Shown here one piece after another: positions 50,707 to 59,428 of a stretch of DNA of 64,000 nucleotides. The DNA comes from Pseudoxanthomonas sp. Root65 (GTDB lineage: Bacteria > Pseudomonadota > Gammaproteobacteria > Xanthomonadales > Xanthomonadaceae): assembly GCF_001427635.1 (NCBI RefSeq), contig NZ_LMHA01000001.1, forward strand, positions 646,017 through 710,016, in the 5' to 3' direction. Numbering within the stretch: the stretch's first letter is position 1; each line of letters opens with the position of its first letter. The translations under genes and the position numbers were made by a program. The notes under the pieces are model-generated. The model saw nothing but the letters and a program-made list of their open reading frames with translations, was not told where the DNA came from and did no database searches.

Positions 50707-51698
50707 TGAACCGTCGTCGCTTCCTGGGCACCGGCCTCGGGGCCGCGATCGCCCTTCCGCTGGCGGGCAGCCGGGCCTTCGCCGACGAGGGCCGGCACGT
50801 GCTGACCGCGACCGACGTGCACGTGAAGGACTATCCCACCGTCGAAGCCGTGCGCTGGATCGGCGAGACGATGGCGCGCGAAACCGGTGGACGGGTGACG
50901 CTGCGCCAGTACCATTCCGGCCAGCTGGGCCGCGAGTCGGAAGCCATCGACATGGCGCGCTTCGGCGCCATCGACATGACACGCGTGTACGCCGGCGCGC
51001 TGAACAACGCATTCCCGCTGACCCAGGCGCTGTGCCTGCCCTACGTGTTCGATTCGGTGCCGCACATGCGCCGCGCGATGGACGAAGGCGTGGGCAAGGC
51101 CGTGCTGGACGGCTTCTCCCGCCGCGGGCTGGTCGGCCTGGCGATCTACGACTCCGGTGCGCGCTGCTTCTACAACGCACGCCGCGCCATCGAGAAGCCC
51201 GCGGACCTGCATGGCATGAAGATCCGCGTGCCGGTGTCGGACATCTTCATCCGGATGCTGCGACTGTTCGGCGCCAACCCCACGCCGCTGTCGCTGGGCG
51301 AGGTGTTCTCCGGGCTGGAGACGCGCATGATCGACGGCGCCGAGAACAACATCCGCAGCTTCCATTCCAGCCGGCATTTCGAGGCGGCGCAGTACTGGTC
51401 GCAGACCAACCACTCCTACGCACCGGACGTGCTGCTGGTATCGCAGCGCACGCTGGATGCGCTGCAACCGCGCGACCGCGAACTGCTGGTCGACACCGCG
51501 CGCCAGTCGGTAGGCGTGATGCGCACCCTTTGGGATGCCTCGGAGGCCAAGGCGCGCGACGCGGTATTCGAAGCCGGCGTGAAGCACAACGAGGCCGATC
51601 TCGATGCGTTCGCGCAGGCGTCCCAGCCGTTGCTGTCCCAGTACCGCAAAGACCCGGCGATCGACGCCCTGTACCGCCGCATCCGCGACCTGGCCTGA
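50703..51698 (+). CDS. dctP: TRAP transporter substrate-binding protein
   Basis: A 331-residue periplasmic receptor of a TRAP transporter. The N-terminus MMNRRRFLGTGLGAAIALPL is a twin-arginine signal (RRRFLG). The DctP fold is shown by RQYHSGQLGRESEAIDMARF, the conserved Arg region KIRVPVSDIF used to bind a carboxylate, and LSLGEVFSGLETRMIDGAENN. Uronates are the usual ligands of TRAP systems placed in pectin loci; that ligand is inferred from the neighbours kduI, kduD and the lyases. Confidence 0.92.
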   Translation: MMNRRRFLGTGLGAAIALPLAGSRAFADEGRHVLTATDVHVKDYPTVEAVRWIGETMARETGGRVTLRQYHSGQLGRESEAIDMARFGAIDMTRVYAGALNNAFPLTQALCLPYVFDSVPHMRRAMDEGVGKAVLDGFSRRGLVGLAIYDSGARCFYNARRAIEKPADLHGMKIRVPVSDIFIRMLRLFGANPTPLSLGEVFSGLETRMIDGAENNIRSFHSSRHFEAAQYWSQTNHSYAPDVLLVSQRTLDALQPRDRELLVDTARQSVGVMRTLWDASEAKARDAVFEAGVKHNEADLDAFAQASQPLLSQYRKDPAIDALYRRIRDLA

Positions 51699-51704
51699 GG
51701 ACCG

Positions 51705-52226
51705 ATGATGTCAGAAGAAACCACGCCGCCTCCCGCCACGCCGCTGCAGCGCGGCCTGGACGTGCTGTCCAACACCGCCATCGCCATCGCCGTCGCCGCG
51801 CTGCTGGGCCTCGTCGTCGTGCAGGGCTGGCAAGTGATCGCCCGCTACGTGATCAACGACTCGCCGAGCTGGACCGAGCCGGTGACCGTCCTGCTGCTGA
51901 CCACCGCCATGAGCCTGGGGGCCGCGGCAGGCGTTCATACGAACCGCCATTTCGGCTTCTTCCTGCTGGCCGACGCTGCCGCCCCCCGATTGAAGAAGCT
52001 GCTGCACGCGGTATCTCCGCTGGTGATCGCCGCGATCGGCGCGGTGATGGCTTACTGGGGTGCGGTGCTGCTGTTCGACGGCCTGGACATCCGCATCGCC
52101 GGGGCTCCGATGCCGCAGAGCATCGGCTACCTGCCGCTGTCGTTGGGGGGCGTGCTGATGGTGGTGTTCGCCCTGTACCGACTGCTCCTGGTGCTGCGCG
52201 CGCCGCTGACCGACGAGGCCCGCTGA
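51705..52226 (+). CDS. dctQ: TRAP transporter small permease
   Basis: A 173-residue membrane protein with four hydrophobic segments (about residues 25-45, 57-77, 95-118 and 143-163). The DctQ pattern VQGWQVIARYVINDSPSWTEPVTVLLL is split between the first two segments. It begins six bases after dctP and ends three bases before dctM, so the three subunits are one unit. Confidence 0.92.
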   Translation: MMSEETTPPPATPLQRGLDVLSNTAIAIAVAALLGLVVVQGWQVIARYVINDSPSWTEPVTVLLLTTAMSLGAAAGVHTNRHFGFFLLADAAAPRLKKLLHAVSPLVIAAIGAVMAYWGAVLLFDGLDIRIAGAPMPQSIGYLPLSLGGVLMVVFALYRLLLVLRAPLTDEAR

Positions 52227-52229
52227 GCC

Positions 52230-53510
52230 ATGGCGATCACCCTGCTGTTCTCGATTTTTGCGATCCTGCTGCTGATCGGCGTGCCGGTCGCCTACGCCCT
52301 GGCGGCCGCCTCGCTGGCCACGCTGTTCTACCTGGACCTGCCCAGCATCGTGCTGGTGCAGCAGATCTCGTCGGGCACCGGCTCGGCGTCGCTGATCGCG
52401 ATTCCTCTGTTCATTTTCGCCGGCGAGATCATGCTGCGCGGTGGCATCTCGGAGCGCCTGATCAGCCTGGCCGCCTCGCTGGTCGGCCGCCTGCGCGGCG
52501 GCCTGGGCCAGGTGAGCATCCTGTCGTCGCTGTTCTTCGGCGGCGTGTCGGGCTCGGCGATCGCCGACGTCTCGGCAGTGGGTGGCACGATGATCCCGCA
52601 GATGGTGAAGCGGGGGTACGACCGCGACTTCGCCGTCAATGTCAGCATCACCGCCGCACTGGTGGCGCTGCTGGTGCCGCCTTCGCACAACCTGATCCTG
52701 TTCTCGGCCGCGGCCGGCGGTGGCCTGTCCATTGCCGACCTGTTCGCCGCCGGCATCGTGCCCGCGCTGCTGATGACCGTCGTGCTGATGTTCACGGGAT
52801 GGGCGGTGGCCTGCAAGCGCGGCTACGGCACCGAACCGTTCCCCGGCATGCGCGCGGTGATGCTGCGACTGGTCGCGGCACTGCCCGGCCTCGGCCTGGT
52901 GGGCCTGATCTTCTTCGGTATCCGTGCGGGCATCTTTACCGCGGTGGAGAGCGCCGCTATTGCGGTGGTCTATGCGCTGCTGGTGACGAGCGTGCTGTAC
53001 CGCCAGCTGTCGCTGAAGGAGTTCTTCGCCACCGTGACCCACGCGGCGCGCACCACCGGCGTGATCCTGTTCGTGATCGCCACCGCTGCCGTGTTCGGCT
53101 GGCTGCTGGCCTACCTGCAGGTGCCGGCTGCCGCCGTGGACGCGCTGCAGTCGATCGCCCACAGCAAGTACACGGTGCTGCTGCTGATCGTGCTGGTGCT
53201 GCTGGTGCTCGGCACGTTCATGGACCTGGCGCCGATGATCCTGATCTGCACGCCGATCTTCCTGCCGGTGGCAAAGGCCTACGGGATCGACCCGATCCAC
53301 TTCGGGCTGGTGCTGGTGCTGACCGGCGGTATCGGCCTGGTAACGCCACCGGTGGGCTCGGTGCTCTTCATCGGCACCGCCATCGGAAAGATCACCATCG
53401 CGCAGAGCATGCGCACGATCTGGCCGTTCTGGCTGGCGGGGCTGGCGGTACTGATGGTGGTGACGCTGTTCCCCGAACTGTCGCTGTGGCTGCCGCGGGC
53501 GATCAAGTAA
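52230..53510 (+). CDS. dctM: TRAP transporter large permease
   Basis: The 426-residue main membrane subunit, about twelve segments, driving uptake with a Na+ gradient. Typical parts are LIAIPLFIFAGEIMLRGG, SSLFFGGVSGSAIADVSAVG, VALLVPPSHNLILFS and GTFMDLAPMILICTPIFLPV with GLVTPPVGSVLF near the end. The stop shares one base with the start of the PL10 gene. Confidence 0.94.
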   Translation: MAITLLFSIFAILLLIGVPVAYALAAASLATLFYLDLPSIVLVQQISSGTGSASLIAIPLFIFAGEIMLRGGISERLISLAASLVGRLRGGLGQVSILSSLFFGGVSGSAIADVSAVGGTMIPQMVKRGYDRDFAVNVSITAALVALLVPPSHNLILFSAAAGGGLSIADLFAAGIVPALLMTVVLMFTGWAVACKRGYGTEPFPGMRAVMLRLVAALPGLGLVGLIFFGIRAGIFTAVESAAIAVVYALLVTSVLYRQLSLKEFFATVTHAARTTGVILFVIATAAVFGWLLAYLQVPAAAVDALQSIAHSKYTVLLLIVLVLLVLGTFMDLAPMILICTPIFLPVAKAYGIDPIHFGLVLVLTGGIGLVTPPVGSVLFIGTAIGKITIAQSMRTIWPFWLAGLAVLMVVTLFPELSLWLPRAIK

Positions 53511-54652
53511 TGAAGCGCCTGCGCGCTCGCCTGCTCTGCGCCGCCGTATTGGCGGTGACCGGATCTGTGGGCACCGCCACAGGGGCGGAGACGCCCTCGC
53601 TGGACGGCTTCGAGGATGCCATCCACCACTGGCGCAACGTGCACGGCGACCAATACCCCCGTCATGCACCGGACGAGGTCGCGAAGATCGCCGACAACAT
53701 CCTGCGCTACCAGCGTACGGACGGTGGCTGGATCGAGAACCAGGATCCTGCCCGCATCCTGGATGAGGCGGAGAAGGCACGCTTCGATGCCGAGGCGCGC
53801 AAGTCCGGCGGCAGTTTCGACAACCGCAACATCTACACGCAACTGGACTACCTGGCCACGGCGTATGCGATCACCGGCGATGCGCGCTATCGCGACGGCA
53901 GCCTGAAGGGCATCGCGTTCACGCTGGCCCAGCAGATCCCGTCGTGCGGTGGCTGGCCGCATACCGTACCGGCCACGCAACCGTATCACCCGCACATCAC
54001 CATCGCCGACGACGTCACGGCCGGCGTGCTGGGCACCCTGCGCAAGGTGGTGTCGGATACGCGCCGCTATGCGTTCGTCGATGCCGCCTTGCGCGCACGC
54101 GTGCAGACGGCGATCGATGCCGGCGACGCCTGCCTGCTGCGCCTGCAGGTGCGGCAGGGCGACACGCTGGCCGGCTGGGCGGGCCAGTACGACGCGCGGA
54201 CCCTGCTGCCCGCCCAGGGACGGAAGTTCGAGCTGCCGTCCATCGCGGGGCAGGAGACCGTCGGCGTGGTCCGCTACCTGATGTCGATCCCGGATCCCTC
54301 GCCCGCCGTTGTCGCGGCCGTGGACGGCGCCGTGGCCTGGCTGCGTCGCGTCGAGATCACCGGCTGGCGCATCGAGACCTTCGACGCGCCGGCGGAACAG
54401 TTCCAGTTCCACAGCAGCGCGAAGGACCGTCGCCTGGTCGCCGACCCCTCCGCCAGCGGCCTGTGGGCGCGCTTCTACGATGCGAACGACAACAGCGTGG
54501 TGCTGGCGACGCGGGACAGCGTGCGGGTCACGCGCTACGAGGACATTCCGCGCGAGCGCCGCACCGGCTACGAGTGGTACGGCAGCTGGCCCAAGCGGCT
54601 GCTGTCGACCGAATACCCGCAATGGACATCGCAACACGCGTCGTCGAAGTAG
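53510..54652 (+). CDS. PL10-family pectate lyase
   Basis: A 380-residue secreted enzyme (signal peptide about 1-26, ending TGA) with an alpha/alpha barrel. PL10 hallmarks are ILRYQRTDGGWIENQD near residue 65, GSFDNRNIYTQLDYLA, SCGGWPHTVP, HITIADDVTAGVL with catalytic-region Asp, and AGWAGQYDARTLLPAQGRKFELPS. It cleaves polygalacturonate by an anti-elimination. It is the fifth gene of the hydratase-TRAP operon; the start ATG overlaps the dctM stop. The paired presence of PL1 and PL10 enzymes suggests stepwise cutting in periplasm or outside. Confidence 0.9.
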   Translation: MKRLRARLLCAAVLAVTGSVGTATGAETPSLDGFEDAIHHWRNVHGDQYPRHAPDEVAKIADNILRYQRTDGGWIENQDPARILDEAEKARFDAEARKSGGSFDNRNIYTQLDYLATAYAITGDARYRDGSLKGIAFTLAQQIPSCGGWPHTVPATQPYHPHITIADDVTAGVLGTLRKVVSDTRRYAFVDAALRARVQTAIDAGDACLLRLQVRQGDTLAGWAGQYDARTLLPAQGRKFELPSIAGQETVGVVRYLMSIPDPSPAVVAAVDGAVAWLRRVEITGWRIETFDAPAEQFQFHSSAKDRRLVADPSASGLWARFYDANDNSVVLATRDSVRVTRYEDIPRERRTGYEWYGSWPKRLLSTEYPQWTSQHASSK

Positions 54653-54662
54653 AGGATTCCTG

Positions 54663-56252
54663 ATGGCAATGAAGTCGTGGATGATCGCCCTGTGCCTGTT
54701 CGCCCCCATGGCAGCGCTGGCGGAAGACGGCCAGCGCGAGCCGGCATGGAAGCGCGGCATCGAACACCAGCGTCAGGCGGACCTGGGCGACGGCACCTTC
54801 CTCAATCCCGTGCTCGCCGGCGACCGCCCCGATCCGTCGGTGCTGAAGGACGGCGACGACTACTACCTCACGCTGTCCTCGTTCACCGCCTATCCCGGCC
54901 TGCCGGTATGGCATTCGCGCGACCTGATCAACTGGCAGCCGGTCGGCCATGCCATTACCAGGAACGTCGGCTCGATCTGGGCGCCCGACCTGGTCAAGCA
55001 CCAGGGCCGTTACTACATCTACTTCCCCGCGCGTGTCGGCGGAACGGAATCGCCCCGCCGCAGCAACTTCGTGGTGTGGGCCGACGACATCCGCGGCCCG
55101 TGGAGCGAACCGATCGACATCGGCCTGCCCGGGCACATCGACCCCGGCCATGCGGTCGGCGAAGACGGCAAGCGCTACCTGTTCCTCAGCGCCGGCGACT
55201 ACGTGCAGCTTGCCGACGACGGGCTGAGCACCGTCGGCGAGGTGAAGCACGTCTACGACGGCTGGCGCTATCCGGAATCGTGGGACGTGGAAGGCTATGC
55301 GCAGGAAGGCCCGAAGATCACCTTCCGCAACGGCTGGTACTACATGATCACCGCGGTCGGCGGCACCGCCGGTCCACCGACCGGGCACATGGTGATCGTC
55401 GCGCGCTCGCGCTCGATCCACGGGCCGTGGCAGAACGCGCCGAACAATCCGGTGGTGCGTACCACCTCGCGCGAGCAGTACTGGTGGTCGCGCGGCCACG
55501 CCACGCTGGTGGAGGATGCCGGCGGCCAGTGGTGGATGATCTACCACGGCTATGAGCGCGACTTCTGGACGTTGGGCCGGCAGGCGCTGCTCGACCCGAT
55601 CGAATGGACTGAGGACGGCTGGTTCGTCGCCAAGGGCGGCGACCTGAGCCAGCCGCTGCCCAAGCCGGCGGGCGAGGCGCTTTCGCCGCACGGCATGGCG
55701 CTGTCGGACGACTTCCGCAGCGGCAAGCTGGGTCCGCAGTGGGCGTTCTACGATCCGGCACCGGGCGAAGCCGCGCGGCTGGGCGTCGGCGACGGCGTGA
55801 TGACGCTGCAGGGCAAGGGCACCTCGCCGCGCGACAGTTCGCCGCTGGGCGTCATCGCCGGCGACCTGGCCTACCAGTTCGAGGTGGAGATGGAGGTCGA
55901 ACCCGGCGCGCAGGGTGGCGCCGTGCTGTTCTACAACGACCGCCTGTATGCCGGCGTGGGCAGCAATGGCGAGCAGTTCGTCATGCACCGTTACGGCCTT
56001 GAGCGCCCCGGCAAGCTGGCGCCCAGCGCCCGGGGCGGCAGGCTCTGGCTGCGGGTGAAGCACGACCGCCACATCGTCACGATCCATACCAGCACCGACG
56101 GCAGCACCTGGACCAAGTATCCGGTGCAGATGGAAGTCTCCGGCTACCACCACAACGTCGCCGGCGGTTTCCTGGCCCTCAAGCCGTCGCTGTACGCCGC
56201 CGGCCAGGGCAAGGTGCATTTCCGTAATTTCCGCTATCGCGCGCTGGATTGA
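54663..56252 (+). CDS. GH43-family glycosidase with C-terminal concanavalin-like domain
   Basis: A 529-residue secreted enzyme (signal peptide 1-20, ending ALA). The five-bladed GH43 propeller is shown by LAGDRPDPSVLKDGDDYYL with the catalytic base Asp, VGSIWAPDLVKH, HIDPGHAV and DVEGYAQEGPKITFRNGWYY with the probable acid Glu. From about residue 340 a beta-sandwich domain follows (DDFRSGKLGPQWAFYD to the end), as in GH43 enzymes of the xylosidase or arabinanase branch. Ten bases separate it from the PL10 gene. It most likely removes arabinose, xylose or galactose side chains of pectin; the exact sugar cannot be read. Confidence 0.88.
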   Translation: MAMKSWMIALCLFAPMAALAEDGQREPAWKRGIEHQRQADLGDGTFLNPVLAGDRPDPSVLKDGDDYYLTLSSFTAYPGLPVWHSRDLINWQPVGHAITRNVGSIWAPDLVKHQGRYYIYFPARVGGTESPRRSNFVVWADDIRGPWSEPIDIGLPGHIDPGHAVGEDGKRYLFLSAGDYVQLADDGLSTVGEVKHVYDGWRYPESWDVEGYAQEGPKITFRNGWYYMITAVGGTAGPPTGHMVIVARSRSIHGPWQNAPNNPVVRTTSREQYWWSRGHATLVEDAGGQWWMIYHGYERDFWTLGRQALLDPIEWTEDGWFVAKGGDLSQPLPKPAGEALSPHGMALSDDFRSGKLGPQWAFYDPAPGEAARLGVGDGVMTLQGKGTSPRDSSPLGVIAGDLAYQFEVEMEVEPGAQGGAVLFYNDRLYAGVGSNGEQFVMHRYGLERPGKLAPSARGGRLWLRVKHDRHIVTIHTSTDGSTWTKYPVQMEVSGYHHNVAGGFLALKPSLYAAGQGKVHFRNFRYRALD

Positions 56253-56302
56253 TCCCCAGCCGCTAGAATCCTTCCGACCGACGAACGGACCCGCCCCGCC
56301 CC

Positions 56303-57358
56303 ATGCCCGCGCGCAAGAAGCCCGAAACCCCCGCTGCCCTGACCACCGGTGGCAAGGCGGCGACCATCAACGACATCGCGCGGCTCTCCGGTGTCTCCAA
56401 GAAAACCGTCTCGCGCATCATCAACCACTCGCCGCTGGTCCGTAAGGACACCCGGGAGAAGGTCGAGACGCTGATGCGGGAAGTCGGCTACGTGCCCGAC
56501 CCGATGGCGCGCGGCCTGGCGTTCCGCCGCTCGTTCCTGATCGGCATGGTGTACGACAATCCGACCGCGCAGTACATCGTCAACATGCAGTACGGCGCGC
56601 TGGACGCGTTGCGCGATTCGGGCTTCGAGCTGGTCGTGCATCCCTGCGACAGCCGCAGCCCCGGCTATATCGACGGCGTGCGCCGCTTCGTGCAGCAGCA
56701 GAAGCTGCACGGCGTGATGCTGGTGCCGCGCGCGTCGGAAGACCAGGCGCTGGCCGACATGCTGGCCGAGATCGGCTGCCGCTATTCGCGCATCGCCTCG
56801 GTGTCGATGGACACGCCCGCGCGCATGGTGGTCACCCACGACCGCGACGGCGCGGCGGAAGCCGCCGAATACCTGCTGTCGCTCGGCCATACCGACATCG
56901 CTCTAATCACCGGGCCGGCCGCGTACCGTTCGTCGATCGAGCGCACCGACGGCTTCGTGCAGGCGATGGCCAAGCGCGGCCTGGAGATTCCGAAGTCGCG
57001 CATCATCGAAGCCGGCTACACCTTCGAGTCCGGCGTGGTCGCCGCCGAGAAGCTGCTGTCGGGCAAGAACCGTCCCACCGCCATCTTCACCGGCAACGAC
57101 GAAATGGCCGCCGGCGTCTACAAGGTCGCCATGCGCGCCGGCATCAACATACCGCGCCAGCTGTCGGTGGTCGGTTTCGACGACAGCCCGCTCGCCTCGC
57201 GCCTGTGGCCCTCGCTGACCTCGGTCCGCCGCAACACCCGCGACACCGGCCGCACCGCCGCCGCCATGCTGATCCAGCCGGAAGGCACGCCGGTGCTGGC
57301 CGCCGCCAGCATCCGCCCGCACCTGATCATCCGCGACTCCTCGCAGCCGCCGGAGTGA
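56303..57358 (+). CDS. LacI-family transcription regulator of the pectin locus
   Basis: A 351-residue repressor. The helix-turn-helix is ATINDIARLSGVSKKTVSRI (about residues 18-37) with the hinge helix DPMARGLAFRRS. The ligand domain follows, with GMVYDNPTAQYIV, ALITGPAAYRSSIERTDGF and FTGNDEMAAGVYKVAMRAG. It begins 50 bases after the GH43 gene and 229 bases before kduI. The recurring ATGACACCG sites before the receptors, PL1, the TRAP operon and kduI fit the TG..A.CG.T LacI pattern, so this protein is the best candidate for their binder. KDG or an unsaturated uronate would be the expected inducer. Confidence 0.9.
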   Translation: MPARKKPETPAALTTGGKAATINDIARLSGVSKKTVSRIINHSPLVRKDTREKVETLMREVGYVPDPMARGLAFRRSFLIGMVYDNPTAQYIVNMQYGALDALRDSGFELVVHPCDSRSPGYIDGVRRFVQQQKLHGVMLVPRASEDQALADMLAEIGCRYSRIASVSMDTPARMVVTHDRDGAAEAAEYLLSLGHTDIALITGPAAYRSSIERTDGFVQAMAKRGLEIPKSRIIEAGYTFESGVVAAEKLLSGKNRPTAIFTGNDEMAAGVYKVAMRAGINIPRQLSVVGFDDSPLASRLWPSLTSVRRNTRDTGRTAAAMLIQPEGTPVLAAASIRPHLIIRDSSQPPE

Positions 57359-57497
57359 AAGGCCGGGAATAGGGAATGGTGAAGAGGGATTAGCGCCTTC
57401 AAACCACCGGGAAGTGCCGGTGCAGCCTTCCCGCCCCTTCTGTTTCCCATTCCCTACTCCCGATTACCCATTCCCGGCCTCCTGCCGCACCGCAAAA
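57359..57497. repeat. Intergenic imperfect palindrome of GGGAATGG-type repeats
   Basis: GGCCGGGAAT (57361-57370) pairs with ATTCCCGGCC (57470-57479), and AGGGAATGG (57371-57379) with CCATTCCCT (57447-57455). The long inverted element lies directly after the lacI stop. There is no T-tract, so it is more like a mobile short intergenic repeat than a standard terminator. Confidence 0.55.
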
Positions 57498-57512
57498 TGA
57501 CACCGGTTACCA
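57498..57512 (+). promoter_or_regulatory. LacI-type operator upstream of kduI
   Basis: TGACACCGGTTACCA, 75 bases before the kduI start. It shares ATGACACCG with the sites at 42008, 45085 and 49769, and 13 bases with the strings inside both receptor genes. Confidence 0.6.
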
Positions 57513-57586
57513 GAGGCCGTAGAATCGCCCCACGACCTTCCCCGACGCCCCGTTCCCCGGGCGTCCGCATCCACGGAGCCCCGCCC

Positions 57587-58435
57587 ATGTTCTGCAAGAC
57601 CTACCACGCCACCCACCCGGACATGATGGACGGCGCCAGCAACGACCAGCTGCGCGACCGTTACCTGATCGGCAACCTGTTCGTCGCGGATACGGTGCAG
57701 ATGAACTACTCGCACAACGAGCGGTTCGTGATCGGCGGTGCGGCCCCGGTGTCGAAGAAGGTCGACCTGCCGCGCCAGACCGAGCCCGCCTCGGCCGCCG
57801 GCAAGCCGTTCCTGGAGCGTCGCGAGCTGGGCGTGATCAACGTCGGCGGTGGCGCGGGCAAGGTCACCGTCGACGGCACGACCTATGCGCTCGGCCCGAA
57901 GGACGGCCTGTACGTGGCGATGGGCAGCGCCGACGTGGCGTTCGAGTCCGATGACTCCGCCAACCCCGCCAAGTTCTACCTGACCTCGACGCCGGCGCAT
58001 GCGCGCTTCGAGACCAAGCAGCTGTCGATCAAGGACGCCGTGGCGCTGGAGCGCGGTGCGCTGGAAACCAGCAACGAGCGCACGATCTACCAGTTCATCG
58101 TGCCGGCCACCTGCCAGTCCTCGCAGTTGCTGCTTGGCTTGACCGTGCTGAAGACCGGCAGCGTGTGGAACACCATGCCGCCGCACCTGCACGACCGCCG
58201 CAGCGAGGTGTATTTCTACTTCGACCTGGCCGACAACGACCGCGTCTACCACTTCATGGGCGAGCCGGACGCACAGCGCCACATCGTGGTGCAGAACGAC
58301 GAAGCCGTGGTGTCGCCCCCGTGGTCGATCCACATGGGTTCGGGCACCAGCAACTACGCCTTCATCTGGGCGATGGGTGGCGAGAACCTGGACTACACCG
58401 ACATGCACGTGCTGGACATCTGCCAGCTGAAGTAA
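57587..58435 (+). CDS. kduI: 5-Dehydro-4-deoxy-D-glucuronate isomerase
   Basis: Isomerises 5-keto-4-deoxyuronate (DKI) to 2,5-diketo-3-deoxygluconate, the second step after lyase cleavage of pectin. The 282-residue cupin enzyme starts [12 protein letters not shown] and contains [41 protein letters not shown] with the zinc-binding His and Glu residues, and [20 protein letters not shown]. Length matches the family. It is followed by kduD after 116 bases. The LacI-type site is directly upstream. Confidence 0.96.
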   Translation: MFCKTYHATHPDMMDGASNDQLRDRYLIGNLFVADTVQMNYSHNERFVIGGAAPVSKKVDLPRQTEPASAAGKPFLERRELGVINVGGGAGKVTVDGTTYALGPKDGLYVAMGSADVAFESDDSANPAKFYLTSTPAHARFETKQLSIKDAVALERGALETSNERTIYQFIVPATCQSSQLLLGLTVLKTGSVWNTMPPHLHDRRSEVYFYFDLADNDRVYHFMGEPDAQRHIVVQNDEAVVSPPWSIHMGSGTSNYAFIWAMGGENLDYTDMHVLDICQLK

Positions 58436-58445
58436 CCGACATCGC

Positions 58446-58467
58446 GTAGAGCCGGGCGTGCTCGGCT
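58446..58467 (+). repeat. SMAG-like short palindromic (REP) element
   Basis: GTAGAGCC followed by GGGCGTGCTCGGCT, a tetranucleotide head and a stem AGCCGGGC / GCTCGGCT with one G-T pair, matching the form of Stenotrophomonas-type SMAG elements. A second perfect palindrome CGGAGCATGCTCCG lies at 58502-58515. Both are between kduI and kduD. Confidence 0.6.
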
Positions 58468-58551
58468 GAACCACCATCCGAAACCGATGTACCCAGCGCA
58501 GCGGAGCATGCTCCGTTCCACCAGAAGCGCACCACACCGAGGGAATCCACG

Positions 58552-59310
58552 ATGGCAAGCAATCCGTTCAGTCTCGAAGGCAAGATCGCGCTGGTCACCG
58601 GCGCCAACACTGGCCTGGGCCAGGGCATCGCCGTGGCGCTGGCCGAAGCCGGTGCCGACATCGCCGCCGCCGGTATCGTCGAAGCCGCCGAGACCGGCGA
58701 GAAGGTGCGCGCCCTCGGTCGCCGCTTCCTCAACCTGGAAGCCAACCTGATCAGCATCGATCCGGTCGAGCGGCTGGTGAAGGAAACCGTCGAGGGCCTG
58801 GGCGGGCTGGACATCCTGGTCAACAATGCCGGCCTGATCCGTCGTGCCGATGCCGTGGATTTCAGCGAAAAGGACTGGGACGACGTGATGAACGTCAACA
58901 TCAAGTCCGCGTTCTTCATGTCGCAGGCCGCCGGTCGCCATTTCATCGCGCAGGGCAGCGGCAAGATCATCAACATCGCCTCCATGCTGTCGTTCCAGGG
59001 CGGCATCCGCGTGCCGTCGTATACGGCGTCCAAGAGCGGCATCGCCGGCATCACCCGGCTGCTTGCCAACGAGTGGGGCGCCAAGGGCATCAACATCAAT
59101 GCCATCGCACCGGGCTACATGGCCACCGACAACACCGCGCAGCTGCGCGCGGACGAAGACCGCAACAAGGCGATCCTCGACCGCATCCCGGCCGGCCGCT
59201 GGGGCGAGCCGTCGGACCTGGGCGGTACGGCGGTGTTCCTGTCCTCGCGCGCGTCGGACTACGTTAACGGCGCGGTCATTCCGGTCGATGGTGGCTGGCT
59301 GGCGCGCTGA
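58552..59310 (+). CDS. kduD: 2-Dehydro-3-deoxy-D-gluconate 5-dehydrogenase
   Basis: Short-chain dehydrogenase that reduces 2,5-diketo-3-deoxygluconate to KDG. The 252-residue protein has the nucleotide loop TGANTGLGQG (16-25), NNAGLIRRAD near 91, the catalytic serine in NIASMLSFQGG and the YTASKSG motif with Tyr and Lys near 155-159. The AANEWG/KGINI-type segment GAKGININAIAPGYMATDNT is typical of KduD. It follows kduI; a REP pair lies after it. Confidence 0.95.
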   Translation: MASNPFSLEGKIALVTGANTGLGQGIAVALAEAGADIAAAGIVEAAETGEKVRALGRRFLNLEANLISIDPVERLVKETVEGLGGLDILVNNAGLIRRADAVDFSEKDWDDVMNVNIKSAFFMSQAAGRHFIAQGSGKIINIASMLSFQGGIRVPSYTASKSGIAGITRLLANEWGAKGININAIAPGYMATDNTAQLRADEDRNKAILDRIPAGRWGEPSDLGGTAVFLSSRASDYVNGAVIPVDGGWLAR

Positions 59311-59336
59311 CGCGCAGCGAACCTCGGTAAGGGATG

Positions 59337-59405
59337 CTGTGGGAGCGACGTCAGTCGCGAAATGGGTATCCCGATCCGTCATCGCGACTGACGTCGCTCC
59401 CACAG
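59337..59405. repeat. Perfect 24-bp inverted repeat (paired REP)
   Basis: The arms 59337-59360 and 59382-59405 are perfect reverse complements of 24 bases, beginning CTGTGGGAGCGACGTCAG, with a 21-base loop. The GTGGGAGCGACGTCAGTCGCGA-type string is recognisable as a family of extragenic palindromes in Xanthomonadaceae and pseudomonads. It lies between kduD and the acetylesterase gene and might stabilise the upstream mRNA or attenuate transcription. Confidence 0.85.
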
Positions 59406-59428
59406 GAGACCGGTCGAGGAGACCACTG

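Noticed and set aside
50636..54652. 1338-codon rightward frame that seems to join the TRAP genes and PL10
   Set aside because: Only the last 380 codons, from the ATG at 53510, are a real protein; the upstream part is another frame of dctP, dctQ and dctM.
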